From: DASQDN01 sp963825845
GTDB lineage: Bacteria; Acidobacteriota; Terriglobia; Bryobacterales; Bryobacteraceae
Reading direction: 5' to 3'
DNA length: 64,000 bases
Assembly: GCA_963825845.1 (NCBI GenBank)
Contig: CAWGVL010000065.1
Coordinates: forward strand, 288,280 to 352,279
The position numbers and the translations under genes are program-made. Position 1 is the first letter of the stretch; each line of letters opens with the position of its first letter. Under the pieces are notes generated by a model that worked only from the letters and a program-made list of their open reading frames with translations, had not been told where the DNA came from and searched no databases. Below are positions 10,848 to 23,289 of this stretch, piece by piece.

Positions 10848-11632
10848 CTACCTTCCCTCGGTCCCCTTCGAGCGCGGTCTCCTCGGTCGGTCAGCTCGCG
10901 CATCCGGCAGGATCGCCGGGATGCTGCGCTCGGTCAGCCGGCCGTCGGGCAGCCGGGCCGGGGTGGCCACCGAGGACGAGGTGGCGAAGACGCCCGGGCC
11001 GGGCTTCGGGCCGGGGTAGTTGCCCGGGGCGAACCGGGCCTGCATCGGTCGCGGCTGGTCGCATCTTGTCCTCCTTGCGCCGCTCGACGTGGGCCAGCAC
11101 CATCGCGCCGATCGCGGCGGTGATCAGCAGCGCCGAGGTGACCTCGAAGGCGAAGACGTACTTGGTGAACAGCAGCCGGGCGATGCCCTGCACGTTGCCC
11201 TCGGCGTTGGCCTGCGTCCAGCCCGACCGCCGTGCGACGCCGTCCAGCGCCCGGTAGAGGCCGGTCGCCGACCAGGCCGGCGAAGCCGAGGCCGAGCAGG
11301 ACCGCGGCGACCCGCTGGCCGCGCAGCGCCTCGATCAGCGAGTCGGAGGCGTCCCGGCCGACCAGCATCAGCACGAACAGGAACAGCATCATGATCGCGC
11401 CGGTGTAGACGATGATCTGCGCCATGCCGATGAACGGCCCGGCCTGCAGCACGTAGAACACGCCCAGGCAGAGCATGGTCAGCACCAGCCAGAGCGCCGA
11501 GTGCACCGCGTTGCGGGCCGACGACCATGCCGATCGCCGCCGATCAGCGCCAGCGGGGCGAGGATCCAGAAGGTGACCTGCCTCGCCGCCGGAGACCTCG
11601 CCCGCCGCGGCGAGCACCGTCTGCGTGGTCAT
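10848..11632 (-). CDS. nuoJ: NADH-quinone oxidoreductase subunit J
   Basis: This is a five-helix membrane subunit of complex I. The start is ATG 11632 (MTTQTVLAAAGEVSGGE). Landmarks are RNAVHSALWLVLTMLCLGVF, QAGPFIGMAQIIVYTGAIMM (the conserved YTGAIM segment with the pi-bulge) and VTSALLITAAIGAMVLAHVE. A long charged C-terminal tail (FAPGNYPGPKPGPGVF onward) continues to TAG at 10848-10850, about 261 residues in total, longer than in enterobacteria but usual for actinobacteria. Breaks are near 11,575, 11,525, 11,270, 11,225, 11,050 and 10,895. The start overlaps the end of nuoI in ATGA. Confidence 0.92.
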
Positions 11633-12275
11633 GCGCTCGTCTCCCTTGCCGGCCGCCGCCCGCTGGGCGGCCTGCTCGGCGCCCGGGAAGGTCACCCCGG
11701 GGTGCTCCTCCACCTGGTACCGGCCCGGGCCCGTCGGCGACGTGCTCGGCACCGGCCGAGGTGCCCGGGTTGGTCAGCGCGCCGAGGTAGTAGTCCTTCT
11801 CGCTGTCGCCCAGCCGCATCGGGTGCGGCGGCTGCTCCATGCCCGGCAGCAGCGGCGCGAGCAGCTGCTCCTTGGTGAAGATCAGGTCCTGCCGGTTGTC
11901 CCGGGCCAGCTCGTACTCGTTGCTCATGGTGAGCGACCGGGTCGGGCAGGCCTCGATGCACAGCCCGCAGAAGATGCACCGGGCGTAGTTGATCTGGTAG
12001 ATCGACTGGCGTACCGCTCACCCGGCGAGAAGCGCTGCTCCTCGGTGTTGTCGCCGCCCTCGACGTAGATCGCGTCCGCCGGGCAGGCCCAGGCGCACAG
12101 CTCGCAGCCGATGCACTTCTCCAGCCCGTCCGGGTGCCGGTTGAGGATGTGCCGCCCGTGGTAGCGCGGCGCCGACGACCGGCGGCTTGAACGGGTAGTC
12201 GGTGGTGACGACCTTCCTGAACATGTGCGAGAAGGTGACGCCGAAGCCCTTGAACGTTCCGGTGATCGCGCCCAC
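11629..12275 (-). CDS. nuoI: NADH-quinone oxidoreductase subunit I (2x[4Fe-4S])
   Basis: This is the peripheral-arm ferredoxin-like subunit holding clusters N6a and N6b. It starts at GTG 12275 (VGAITGTFKGFG); the ribosome site GGGAGG lies inside the last codons of nuoH. The two cluster motifs are CIGCELCAWACP (about residue 55) and CIFCGLCIEACP (about residue 98). The C-terminal extension RLGDSEKDYYLGALTNPGTS is followed by a tail in a shifted frame. I place the stop at TGA 11629-11631, overlapping the nuoJ ATG, but a break near 11,735 makes this inferred. A further break lies near 12,015. Confidence 0.92.
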
Positions 12276-12276
12276 G

Positions 12277-13656
12277 TCACACCTCCCTCGGAGTCGCGAG
12301 CCGGCGGCCGACGTTGGCCGGCTCCCGCTCGGCGACCACGCGCCTGGTGCGCGGGCTCGGTGGTACCTGCAGGTCCATCGGCGGCAGCGGGAAGCTGCCG
12401 TGCGGCCGGCTGTCGACCTGCTCCTGCGAGCGTCGGCTTCGGCTCCGGCTTGCGGCTCGGCCAGAGCAGCGCGACCAGCAGCAGCACGCCGGCCGGCGAC
12501 GCCGACGGCGAGCAGCCGGTGCCGCGCGGTGCTCCCAGTCCTCGATCGACGCGCAGGCCGGCCAGGACCAGGATCCAGACCAGGTTGATCGGCAGCAGCA
12601 CCTTCCAGCCGAGCCGCATGAACTGGTCGTAGCGCAGCCGGGGCAGCGTGCCCCGCAGCCCAGACGAAGACGAAGACCAGCAGCGACGACCTTGCCGAAG
12701 AACCAGAGCATCGGCCACCAGCCGGAGTTGGCGCCCGCCCAGAGTGGTGATCGGCCACGGGCGCCCGCCAGCCGCCGAGGAACAGCGTGATGGTGACCGC
12801 CGACATGGTCACCATCGCGACGTACTCGGAGAGCATGAAGAGCAGCGAACTTCAGCGAGCTGTACTCGGTCATGTAGCCCGGCGACCAGCTCGCTCTCCG
12901 CCTCGGGCAGGTCGAACGGCGCCCGGTTGGTCTCACCGACGGTGGCGATGAAGAAGATGATGAAGCTGGGCAGCAGCAGGATCGCGTACCAGCCGGGCGC
13001 CGGTCGGCTGCCAGCCGAAGATGGTCAGCCGGCGTGCCGTCGCGCCTGGGCGGCGACGATGCCCGCTGGTGGACATCGTGCCGGCGGTCATGAAGACCGC
13101 CACGATGCTGACAGCCCCATCGCGACCTCGTACGAGATCATCTGGGCGCTGCGAGCGCAGGCCGCCGAGCAGCGGGTAGGTCGAGCCGGAGGCCCAGCCG
13201 CCGAGCACGATGCCGTAGACGCCCATCGACGAGCAGGCGAGCAGCACCAGCACCGCCACCGGCACGTCGGTGACCTGCAGCGGCGTCTGGTGGCCGAAGA
13301 TGCTCACCATCGGGCCGAACGGGACCACCGACAGCGCGGTGACCGCGCAGATCGCCGAGATCGTCGGGGCGAAGAAGAAGACCACCTTGTCGGCCGCCTG
13401 CGGCAGGATGTCCTCCTTGAGAGGCCATCTTCAGGCCGTCGGCGAGGGTCTGCAGCAGGCCGAACGGGCCGACCTGGTTGGGGCCGGGCCGCACCGCCAT
13501 GCGGGCCGACCACCCGCCGCTCGAACCAGACGCCGAGCAGGCGTGGCCAGCAGGCCGAAGACGAACGCGAAGACGATCTTGATCGAGGACCAGCCACCAC
13601 GGGTCCTGGCCGAAGTCGGCCAGCGTCGGATCCTGGGCCAGGTAGATCGGACTCAC
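12277..13656 (-). CDS. nuoH: NADH-quinone oxidoreductase subunit H
   Basis: This is the membrane subunit at the junction with the hydrophilic arm, forming much of the quinone channel. It is about 460 residues from GTG 13656 (VSPIYLAQDPTLADFGQDPW). Landmarks are FERRVVGRMAVRPGPNQVGPFG (joined across a break near 13,505), GLLQTLADGLKM, FFFAPTISAICAVTALSVVP, NRAPFDLPEAESELVAGYMTEYS-like pieces near 12,860-12,930, and YDQFMRLGWKVLLPINLVWI. A hydrophilic C-terminal extension ends ATPREV at TGA 12277-12279, one base before the nuoI start codon. Breaks occur near 13,545, 13,505, 13,420, 13,115, 13,060, 12,890, 12,745, 12,690, 12,540 and 12,430. Confidence 0.92.
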
Positions 13657-16169
13657 TGCGTCACCCCCGGCGTTGAGGAGCGGACCCGGGCGACCGGTCG
13701 CGTCCGCCGCGACGCGTCCGGCCGGACGGCCGACCGGTCGGGACGGAGATCCGGACGACCGCGCCGGACGTCGCGCCGAGGCTGCGCCGCACGGTCGAGC
13801 CGGGTGAGTTGGTCGGCAGCCAGACCACGCCGTCCGGCATCTCGGTGATCGCCGCCGGCAGGGTCAGCGCCCCGCGGTCGGTGCCGACCGTCACCGGGTC
13901 ACCGTCGGCGACGCCGAGCGCCTCGGCGGTGCCCTTGCCCAGCCGGACCACCGGCGGGCGGGCGGTGCCGGCGAGGTGCTCGTCGCCGTCGGTCAGGCTG
14001 CCCAGGTCGATCAGCTGGTGCCAGGTGGCCAGCACCGCCTCGCCGGCGCCCGGGCTGCGGCACCGCGGCCGGCTCGACCGACGGCGCGGCCGGCCGGCCG
14101 GCCCGGGTCGGCGGCAGCGCGCCCAGCTCCCGGCGGACGCTCAGCACGTCGCCGGTGCCGAGCTCGCACGTCGAGCTGCGCGGCGAGCGCGTCGAGCACC
14201 CGGCCGTCGGTCATCGCGGCGGTGTCCAGCACCGCGTCGAACGGTGCGCAGCCGGCCCTCCCAGTCCAGGAAGCTGCCGGCCTTCTCGACCACCGGGGCG
14301 ACCGGGAAGACCACGTCGGCCCGCCGGGCCACCGCGCTCATCCGCAGCTCCAGGCTGACCAGGAACGGCACCGCGTCCAGGGCCTGCTCGGCCAGTCGCG
14401 GGTCGGCCAGGTCGGCCGGGTCGACCCCGGCCACCACCAGCGCGCCGAGCTGCCCGTCGGCGGCCGCGGCGAGGATGCCGTCGGTGTCCCGGCCGGCCTG
14501 GCTCGGGATCACCCCGGCCGCGATGTCCCACGCCTCGCCCAGCTCGGCCCGGGCGGCCGGCTCGGTGACCGGACGGCCACCGGGGAGCAGGTTGGGCAGG
14601 CAGCCCGCGTCGACCGCGCCGCGGTCACCGGCGCGCCGCGGCACCCAGGCCAGCTTCGCGCCGGTACGCCGCGGCCAGCGTCCGCCGCGGCGGACAGTCC
14701 GCCCGGCACGCTGGCCAGCCGCTCGCCGACGATCAGGATCGCGCCCGGCTGCGCTCAGCGCCTCGGCGACCGTGGCGTGCTCGGCGAGCACGCTGGCCTC
14801 CTCGCCCGGCACCACCCGGGCCAGCTTGGCGCCGAGCTTCTCCAGGCCGCGGGTGGCGAACGGCGCGAGCGCGTACACCGTCAGCTTCTTCTTCAGGTAC
14901 GCCTTGCGCAGCCGCAGGAAGAGGATCGGGCACTCCTCCTCCGGCTCCAGGCCGACCAGCACCACCGCCGGCGCGTTCTCCACGTCGGCGTAGGTGACGT
15001 CGGTGACCCCGGCGACCGAGCTGGCCAGGAAGTCGGCCTCCTCGCGGGAGACCGGCCGGGCCCGGAAGTCGATGTCGTTGGTGTTCAGCGCGACCCGGGC
15101 GAACTTCGCGTACGCGTAGGCGTCCTCGACGGTCAGCCGGCCGCCGGTGAGCACCGCCGTGCCCCGCACGCGCCGTCGCGGGCCGCGCGCAGCCCCTCGG
15201 CGGCCACGGTGCAGCGCCTCGCTCCAGGACGCCTCGCGCAGCTCGCCGGTCTGCGCGTCGCGGACCAGCGGGGTGGTGAGCCGGTCGAAGGCGCGTGGCG
15301 TACTGGAAGCCCCAGCGGCCCTTGTCGCAGTTCCACTCCTCGTTGACCGCCGGGTCGTCGCCGGCCAGCCGGCGCAGCACCTTGCCGCGCCGCCGGTCGG
15401 TGCGCTGGGCGCAGCCGGCCGAGCAGTGCTCGCACACGCTCGGGCTGGAGACCAGGTCGAACGGGCGGGCCCGGAACCGGTACTGGGCGCCGGTCAGCGC
15501 GCCCACCGGGCAGATCTGCACGGTGTTGCCGGAGAAGTACGAGTTGAACGGGACGTCGCCCGCGTCGCCCGCTTCGCCGTACGCGTCGTCCCGGTAGATG
15601 TTGATCTCCTCGGCGGACGACCGGCCCATCAGGTCGATGAACTTGTCGCCGGCGATCTCCTCGGAGAACCGGGTGCAGCGCTGGCAGAGCACGCACCGCT
15701 CGCGGTCCAGCAGCACCTGGGTGCAGATCGTTGATCGGCTTCTGGTACTCCCGCTTGTGCTCGTGGAACCGCGAGTCGGTGCGGCCGGTGGACATCGCCT
15801 GGTTCTGCAGCGGGCACTCGCCGCCCTTGTCGCACATCGGGCAGTCGAGCGGGTGGTTGATCAGCAGCAGCTCCATGATCCCCTCCTGCGCCTTCTTGGC
15901 GACCGGGGAGGTGAGCTGGGTGCGGACCACCATGCCGTCGGCGACGGTCTGGGTGCAGGAGGCGACCGGCTTGCGCTGGCCCTCCACCTCGACCAGGCAC
16001 TGCCGGCAGGCGCCGGCCGGCGCCAGCAGCGGGTGGTCGCAGAACCGCGGGATCTCGATGCCCATCTGCTCGGCGACCCGGATCAGCAGCGCGCCCTTGG
16101 GCGCGGTCGACCTCGACGCCGTCGATGGTGAGCGTGACGGTCTCGGTCTGGCCTTGGCCACGTCGGTCA

Positions 16170-16170
<1 letters not shown>
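13653..16170 (-). CDS. nuoG: NADH-quinone oxidoreductase subunit G
   Basis: This is the large iron-sulfur subunit of complex I, about 839 residues from ATG 16170 (MTDVAK). The N-terminal ferredoxin part has RFCDHPLLAPAGACRQCLVE, CPMCDKGGECPLQ and CVLCQRCTRF. A further motif CEHCSAGC with a later NCDKG matches the extra N7-type cluster site. The rest is a degenerate molybdopterin-type domain, with long clear stretches such as RVALNTNDIDFRARPVS and LRLRKAYLKKKLTVYALAPF. The stop overlaps the nuoH start (GTGA). Breaks lie near 16,110, 15,730, 15,290, 15,200, 14,755, 14,665, 14,245, 14,165 and 14,060. Confidence 0.94.
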
Positions 16171-17503
<1,333 letters not shown>

Positions 17504-17507
<4 letters not shown>

Positions 17508-18280
17508 GCCGTCCTTCGGTGGCCGCGGCTTGGCGATCGGGCGTCGTCGCGGGTCGCTATCGGCGCGCGACCTGGTGATCGCCGTGTCGTGCCTGCGGCC
17601 AGCCGCAGGCCGCGCAGGGTGGCGTCGCCGGCCGGCCCGTCGGCGACCGCGCCGGCGCGGTCGTCGGCGAAGCCGGCGAGCTGCACCGACATCTCCTTGA
17701 GCGTGCACAGCCGGGCGCCGCGGGTCGGCATCGGCCGGCTCGCCGGCCTGCAGCTCCTCGACCACGCCGAGCGCGCCCTGCGGCGTCGACCCTGTCGAAG
17801 AAGTCGTAGTTGACCGTCATCACCGGGCCGTAGTCGCAGGCCGCCAGGCACTCGGCGTGCTCCAGGGTGATCTTGCCGTCGGCGGTGGTCTCGTCGTGCC
17901 CGACGCCGAGGTGCTCCGAGAGGGTCGTCGTAGACCTGCCTGGCCGCCGAGCACGTCGCACATCGTGTTGGTGCAGACGCTGACCAGGTAGTCGCCGGTC
18001 GGGCTCGCGCTTGTACATGGTGTAGAAGGTGGCCACCGCGCCGACCTGGGCCTTGTTGAGCCCGAGCAGCTCGGCGCAGAACCCGACGCCGGCCGGGCGA
18101 GACGTACCCCTCCTCGGACTGCACCAGGTGCAGCAGCGGCAGCAGCGCCGAGCGGGACCGGTCGGCCGGGTAGCGGGCGATGATCTCCTTCGCCGCCCGC
18201 GCTCGTCCGGGAACTCCTCACCGGCGTCGTCGCAGCGTAGGACCCGTCGGACTGGCATGCTCGATGCGGATCTCGGTCAT
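17504..18280 (-). CDS. nuoE: NADH-quinone oxidoreductase subunit E
   Basis: This is the small [2Fe-2S] (cluster N1a) subunit of the NADH module. It starts at ATG 18280 (MTEIRIEHA). Landmarks are LLHLVQSEEGYVSP, KAQVGAVATFYTMYKREP, CTNTMCDVLGG and HAECLAACDYGPVMTVNYDF; the four cysteines of these two motifs hold the cluster. A C-terminal extension after the family core, weakly defined because of frame breaks near 17,785 and 17,735, runs to TGA 17504-17506. Earlier breaks are near 18,205, 18,100, 18,000 and 17,935. Confidence 0.92.
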
Positions 18281-19620
18281 CAGCGATCACACCCACCCAT
18301 CACGGGGTCCAGCGAGGCGCCGCCGGCGATCACGTCGGCGATCAGGCCGCCCTCGGCCATCGCCGGGAGGGCCTGCAGGTTGACGAAGCTCGGCTCGCGG
18401 TAGTGCACCCGGTACGGGCCGGGTGCCGCCGTCGGAGACCGCGTGCACGCCCAGCTCGCCGCGCGGGCGACTCGATCGCCGACGTACACCTGGCCCGGCG
18501 GGACCCGGAAGCCCTCGGTGACGAGCTTGAAGTGGTGGATCAGCGACTCCATCGACTGGCCCATGATCTTCGCGACGTGCTCCAGCGAGTTGCCCATGCC
18601 GTCCACGCCGATGGCGAGCTGCGCCGGCCAGGCGATCTTCTTGTCGGCGACCATCACCGGGCCCGGCTTGCAGCCGGTCCAGGCCTGCTCGACGATCTTC
18701 AGCGACTCCCGGATCTCGGCGAGCCGCACCTGGTAGCGGCCCCACACGTCGCCGTCGGTGCGCGGTCGGCACGTCGAACTCGTACGTCTCGTAGCCGCAG
18801 TACGGCATCGGTCTTGCGCAGGTCCCAGGCGAGTCCGGCGGAGCGCAGCACCGGGCCGGTGACGCCCAGCGCCAGGCAGCCGGTCACGTCCAGCACCGCC
18901 ACGCCCTTGGTGCGCTCGAGCCAGATCGGCTGCCCGGAGAGCAGGTCCTCGTACTCCTTGAGCTTCTTCGGCATCATACTCGAGGAACTCGCGGATCTTG
19001 CGTGATCGCCTCGTCCGGCACGTCCTGCGCCACGCCGCCCGGCCGCACGTACGCCATGTTCATCCGCAGGCCGGTGATCATCTCGAAGATGTCGAGGATG
19101 TACTCCCGCTCGCGGAAGCCGTACAGCATCATCGAGATCGCGCCCAGCTCCATGCCGGTGGTGGCCAGCCAGACCAGGTGCGAGGAGATCCGGTTGAGCT
19201 CCATCATCAGCACCCGGATGGTGGTGGCCCGCTCGGTGATCTGGTCGGTGATGCCGAGCAGCTTCTCCACCGCGAGGCGTACGCCGGTCTCGTTGAAGAT
19301 CGGGGCGAGGTAGTCCATCCGGGTCACGAACGTCGAGCCCTGGACCCAGTTGCGGTACTCGAGGTTCTTCTCGATGCCGGTGTGCAGGTAGCCGACGACC
19401 GAGCCGGGCCTCGGTGACCGTCTCGCCCTCGAGCTCGAGGATCAGCCGGAGCACGCCGTGGGTGGACGGGTGCTGCGGACCCATGTTGACGACGATCCGC
19501 TCGTCGTGCAGCGGGTCGGTGCCGCCGACGACCGTGTCCCAGTCGCCGCCGGTGACGGTGAAGACCTTGCCCTCGGTCGGTCTCGCGCTTCGGTCGCGTA
19601 GTCTCGGGCGCTGCTGTCAC
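18280..19620 (-). CDS. nuoD: NADH-quinone oxidoreductase subunit D
   Basis: This subunit, derived from the hydrogenase large subunit, helps form the quinone pocket. It is about 447 residues from GTG 19620 (VTAAPETTRPKRET). Landmarks are NMGPQHPSTHGVLRLILELE, IEKNLEYRNWVQGSTFVTRM, DYLAPIFNETGVRLAVEKLL, ELNRISSHLVWLATTGMELG and GFREREYILDIFEMITGLRM. It ends ASLDPVMGGCDR, with the conserved C-terminal DPVMGxxDR, at stop 18280, overlapping nuoE by one base (TGATG). Breaks are near 19,580, 19,410, 19,000, 18,975, 18,810, 18,765 and 18,470. Confidence 0.95.
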
Positions 19621-20356
19621 TTGGTAGACGACCTCCGCTGGTCCGGCGGCGGGATCTCCGCGCCCTTGTACTCCACGGGCACGCCACCGAGCGGGTAGTC
19701 CTTGCGCTGCGGGTGGCCCTCCCAGTCGTCCGGCATGAGGATCCGGGTCAGGTTGGGGTGGCCGTCGAAGACGACGCCGAACATGTCGTACGTCTCCCGC
19801 TCCTGCCAGTCGGCGGTCGGGTAGACGCTGGTGACGCTCGGCAGGTGCGGGTCCTCGGCGGTGACCGCGGCCTCCAGCCGGACCCGGCGCCGGTAGGTCA
19901 TCGAGGTCAGCTGGTAGACCACGTGCAGCCGGCGCTCGTCGGCGCCCAGGTAGTCCACACCGGACACCGAGGAGCACAGCTCGAAGCGCAGCGCCTGGTC
20001 GTCCCGCATCACCTGGCAGACCTCGGCGATCCGCTCCGGGCGGATGTGCAGGGTCAGCTCGCCGCGGTCGACGACGACCTTCTCGATCGCGTCGTCGAAG
20101 GCCGGGTACGCCTCCTCCAGCGCGTCGTGGACCTCGTCGAAGTAGCCGCCGTACGGGCCGGGCGGCCTCCTCGACCGGCGTGCGCGGCGGACCAGGCCGC
20201 CGAAGCCGGAGGTGTCGCCGGTGCCGTGGATGCCGAACATGCCCGCGCCCGGCCGGGCTGGCCGGCGGGCAGCTCGGCCGGCGCGCCGCTGGTCGCGCCG
20301 GCCGGCGTGACCGGTACCGGCACGCCGCCGTCGTTGCTCTGCTCGTCGTCGCTCAC
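19617..20356 (-). CDS. nuoC: NADH-quinone oxidoreductase subunit C
   Basis: This 30-kDa-type subunit packs against NuoD near the quinone site. It is about 246 residues from GTG 20356 (VSDDEQSNDGGVPVPVTPAG). The acidic N-terminal leader is followed by MFGIHGTGDTSGFGGLVR, the core VCQVMRDDQALRFELCSSVS, LHVVYQLTSMTYRRRVRLE, and the family signature WQERETYDMFGVVFDGHPNL with RILMPDDWEGHPQRKDYPLG. It ends at TGA 19617-19619 inside the nuoD start overlap. Breaks occur near 20,255 and 20,165-20,185. Confidence 0.94.
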
Positions 20357-21035
20357 CTGCGGACCCCCCGTGCGCGTGCGAGGTGGTTCTGCGTCGTTCA
20401 TCCAGTTCTCGATCCGCAGCTGCTCCTCGCGGCCCTCGCGGACCGCCTGCGTCCACTCGGCGCGCCGGGCCTTGTCGTTGCGGTACGACGAGGGCATCGA
20501 GCCGTAGGGCACGACCGGCACGTCGCCGCGCTCCTTGCGGGCCTCCAGCATCTTGCGGCCGTTCGGGCCCAGCGGCTCGTACATGATCTTCTCGCGGAGC
20601 TTGAGGATCGCGTCGATGAGCATCTCCGGCCGGGGCGGGCAGCCGGGCAGGTACATGTCGACCGGCACCACGTGGTCGACGCCCTGCACGATGGCGTAGT
20701 TGTTGAACATGCCGCCGCTGCTGGCGCAGACGCCCATCGAGAGCACCCAGCGCGGGCTCGGCCATCTGGTCGTAGATCTGGCGCAGCACCGGGGCCATCT
20801 TCTGGCTGACCCGGCCGGCCACGATCATCAGGTCGGCCTGCCGGGGCGAGGCCCGGAAGACCTCCATGCCCCAGCGGCCCATGTCGTAGTGCGGACCACC
20901 GGCGGCCATCATCTCGATGGCGCAGCAGGCCAGGCCGAAGGTGGCGCCCCAGACGGACGACTTCCGCGACCAGTTGACCAGCTTCTCCACCGAGGTGAGC
21001 AGGACGCCGGCGGGAAGCTTCTCCTCGATGCCCAT
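20353..21035 (-). CDS. nuoB: NADH-quinone oxidoreductase subunit B ([4Fe-4S] N2)
   Basis: This subunit carries cluster N2, the last cluster before quinone. It starts at ATG 21035 (MGIEEKLPAGVLLTSVEKLV) with a good ribosome site GGGAGGAAC upstream. Ligand cysteines lie in GLACCAIEMMAAGGP, SMGVCASSGGMFNNYAIVQG and YLPGCPPRPEML. The frame breaks near 20,760. The stop is not seen directly: the frame runs on into nuoC. Treating one base of the six-base G run near 20,372-20,377 as an extra base gives an ending TRTGVRR and TGA at 20353-20355, overlapping the nuoC GTG as elsewhere in this operon. Confidence 0.95.
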
Positions 21036-21049
21036 CTGACGTTCCTCCC

Positions 21050-21415
21050 TCAGTCCCAGTCCAGGCCGCCGCGCCGCCACACGTAGGCGTACGCGACGAA
21101 GACCGCGACGATGAACAGGACCATCTCCACGAAGCCGAAGATCGGCAGGGCGTCGAACGAGACCGCCCAGGGGTAGAGGAAGATGATCTCGATGTCGAAG
21201 ACGATGAAGAGCATCGCCGTCAGGTAGAACTTGATCGGGAACCGGCCGCCGCCGACCGGCTGCGGGCTCGGCTCGATGCCGCACTCGTACGCCTCGAGCT
21301 TGGCCTTGTTGTAGCGCCGGGGGCCGGCGAAGCGGGCGGCGCCGACGGAGAACAGCGAGAACGCCGCGGCGAGGGCGAACAGCCCGATGATCGGTGCGTA
21401 AGGCGAGAGCGACAT
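21050..21415 (-). CDS. nuoA: NADH-quinone oxidoreductase subunit A
   Basis: This is the first gene of the nuo operon: a three-helix membrane subunit of 121 residues, intact. It starts MSLSPYAPIIGLFALAAAFS and includes the conserved loop KLEAYECGIEPSP, whose cysteine lies near the quinone channel, and FDIEIIFLYPWAVSFD. It ends RRGGLDWD. AGGAGA stands 6 bases before the ATG. Fourteen bases separate it from nuoB. Confidence 0.96.
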   Translation of the reverse strand: MSLSPYAPIIGLFALAAAFSLFSVGAARFAGPRRYNKAKLEAYECGIEPSPQPVGGGRFPIKFYLTAMLFIVFDIEIIFLYPWAVSFDALPIFGFVEMVLFIVAVFVAYAYVWRRGGLDWD

Positions 21416-21549
21416 CGTTTTCTCCTGCTCGTCCTTCCCTGCCCTCGGTGCGTTGACGAAAATCACACTATTCACGTCCCTCGCACTGGCAGTCGGCGGG
21501 GGTCGATCTTCGTCGGCGCCGGGGCCGTGACCAGCGCCGATGCCGTCGT
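21416..21549 (-). promoter_or_regulatory. Probable promoter region of the nuo operon
   Basis: This 134-base non-coding gap precedes nuoA. Its centre (21,450-21,480) is clearly richer in A/T than the neighbourhood, reading GTGAATAGTGTGATTTTC on the minus strand, and is the likeliest site of the operon promoter. No consensus -35/-10 pair can be assigned with confidence. Confidence 0.4.
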
Positions 21550-22831
21550 CTAGACGGCTGGCGCCACCTTCGTCATCGCGTTGATGACCCGGTCCATCGC
21601 GTCCCCGCCGCGCGGGTCGGTCAGGTTGGCCAGCAGCTTGAGCACGAAGCGCATCAGCGTCGGGTGCGGCATGCCGTGCTTGGTGGCGATCCGCATGATC
21701 TCCGGACGGCCGATCAGCTTCACGAAGATCCCGCCGAGCCGGTAGTAGCCGCCGAAGCGGGCCTTCAGCTCGTGCGGGTACGCCAGCAGCGCCCGCTCCC
21801 GCTCCGGCGCCGGCCGGCCGGGCGAGCGCCTGCACCGCGACCTCGGCGGCCAGCTCGCCGGACTCCATCGCGTACGCGATGCCCTCGCCGTTGAACGGGT
21901 TGACCATGCCGCCGGAGTCGCCGACCAGCAGCACGCCCCGGGTGTAGTGCGGGCACCCGGTTGAAGCCCATCGGCAGCGCGGCGCCGAGGATCGGCCCGT
22001 CGGCGTTGGCCTCGTCGGTCATCCCCCAGTCCTCGGGGGTGTTGGCCAGCCAGTCGGTGAGCAGCCGGCGGTAGTTGGTCTTGCCGAACGCCGACGGACG
22101 AGTTGAGCACGCCGAGGCCGACGTTGACCCGGCCGTCGCCGAGGCCGAAGATCCAGCCGTACCCGGGCAGCAGGTTGTCGCCGCTGTCCTTGCTGCGCAG
22201 CTCCAGCCAGGACTCCAGGTAGTCGTCGTCGTGCTTGGCGGGCGAGCGGTAGTAGCGGCGGACGGCCACGCCGATCGGCCGGTCCTCCCGCTTGGCCAGC
22301 CCGAGCGCGAGCGGGAACCGGCCGGAGACGCCGTCCGCGGCGACCACCAGCGGCGCGTGGAAGGTGGCCGGCTCCTTGTCCGGGCCGACCTCGGCCTCGA
22401 CGCCGATCGACCCGGCCGTCGGCGTCGAGCACCGGGCCCAGCACGTTGACGCTGGTGCGCAGCTTCGCGCCGGCCGCGACCGCCCGCTGGGCGAGCAGGT
22501 CGTCGAAGTCGAGCCGGGTGCGGACCAGGCCGTAGTTGGGGAAGCTGGCCAGCTCGGGCCAGTCCAGTTCGAGCCGTACCCCGCCGCCGATCACCCGCAG
22601 GCCCCGGTTGTGCAGCCAGCCCGCCTCGGGCGAGGTGTCCACGCCCATCCGGATGAGCTGGCGACCGCGCGCGGGGTCAGCCCGTCGCCGCAGACCTTCT
22701 CCCGGGGGAACTCGGTCTTCTCCAGCAGCAGCACCCGTACGCCGTGCCGGGCCAGGTGGTACGCGGTCGCCGATCCACCGGGACCGGCGCCCACGACGAT
22801 CACGTCGGCGTCGTGTCTCCACCGCGGTCAT
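21550..22831 (-). CDS. Geranylgeranyl-reductase-family FAD protein, candidate menaquinone side-chain reductase
   Basis: This FAD-dependent reductase saturates prenyl double bonds. It starts at ATG 22831 (MTAVET) after GAGGAGG. The dinucleotide-binding motif is VIVVGAGPGGSATAYHLARH, then EKTEFPREKVCGDGLTPRAV (the family CGDG motif), RTRLDFDDLLAQRAVAAGAK, and the second FAD motif LLVGDSGGMVNPFNGEGIAY. It ends MTKVAPAV at TAG 21550-21552, about 427 residues. Breaks are near 22,805, 22,665, 22,410, 22,095, 21,960 and 21,825. Divided from nuoA only by its promoter gap, it is a good candidate for reducing menaquinone side chains (MenJ-like); archaeal-type lipid or chlorophyll roles are unlikely here. 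Confidence 0.8.
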
Positions 22832-22967
22832 CCGCGCCTCCTCCCGCACGCTCGTGAAATGCTTCACAAGCCAGACGGGACGGAGTCTATGACCGGCGTC
22901 ATACCGCGCAGGATCAGGGGTACCTAACTCGCCGATGTGACAGCTCGGACCGACCGTCCAGCAGCGG

Positions 22968-23201
22968 TCAGGTGTCAGGCCGGGCTGGACGGCGTCCAGG
23001 CCCGGCGTCGACCCGGATCGTCTCCGGCAGATGCTCGCGCAGCGCGCCGCCCGCCGCCCGGTCCAGCGCCGCCAGCACCTCGGCGACCACCTGCCGGACC
23101 TCCGCCGGGTCGGCCCCGGCCAGCTGCGCGAACTGGGCGATGAGTTCGGCCGCGTCGTCGTCGGTGGCGGCCACCGGGTCCGCCGGGTCTGCTCCGGTCA
23201 T
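22968..23201 (-). CDS. Small acidic protein of unknown function
   Basis: This is a 77-residue reading frame from ATG 23201 (MTGADPADPVAATDDDAAEL). It is rich in Ala, Asp and Glu, with no membrane segment, and looks largely helical (AQFAQLAGADPAEVRQVVAE). Codon use is actinobacterial with strong third-position GC. It lies between the reductase and menG on the same strand. I do not recognise the family. The C-terminal sequence is uncertain, as a break near 23,005 could change the last residues. Confidence 0.5.
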   Translation of the reverse strand: MTGADPADPVAATDDDAAELIAQFAQLAGADPAEVRQVVAEVLAALDRAAGGALREHLPETIRVDAGPGRRPARPDT

Positions 23202-23289
23202 GCGGTCGAGCGTACGCGGGCAAAGTGGACCAAGTCCGATATTCACGGAACCTGCATAATGTCCGACCGAGTCGGCGCGGTCCGCCCAG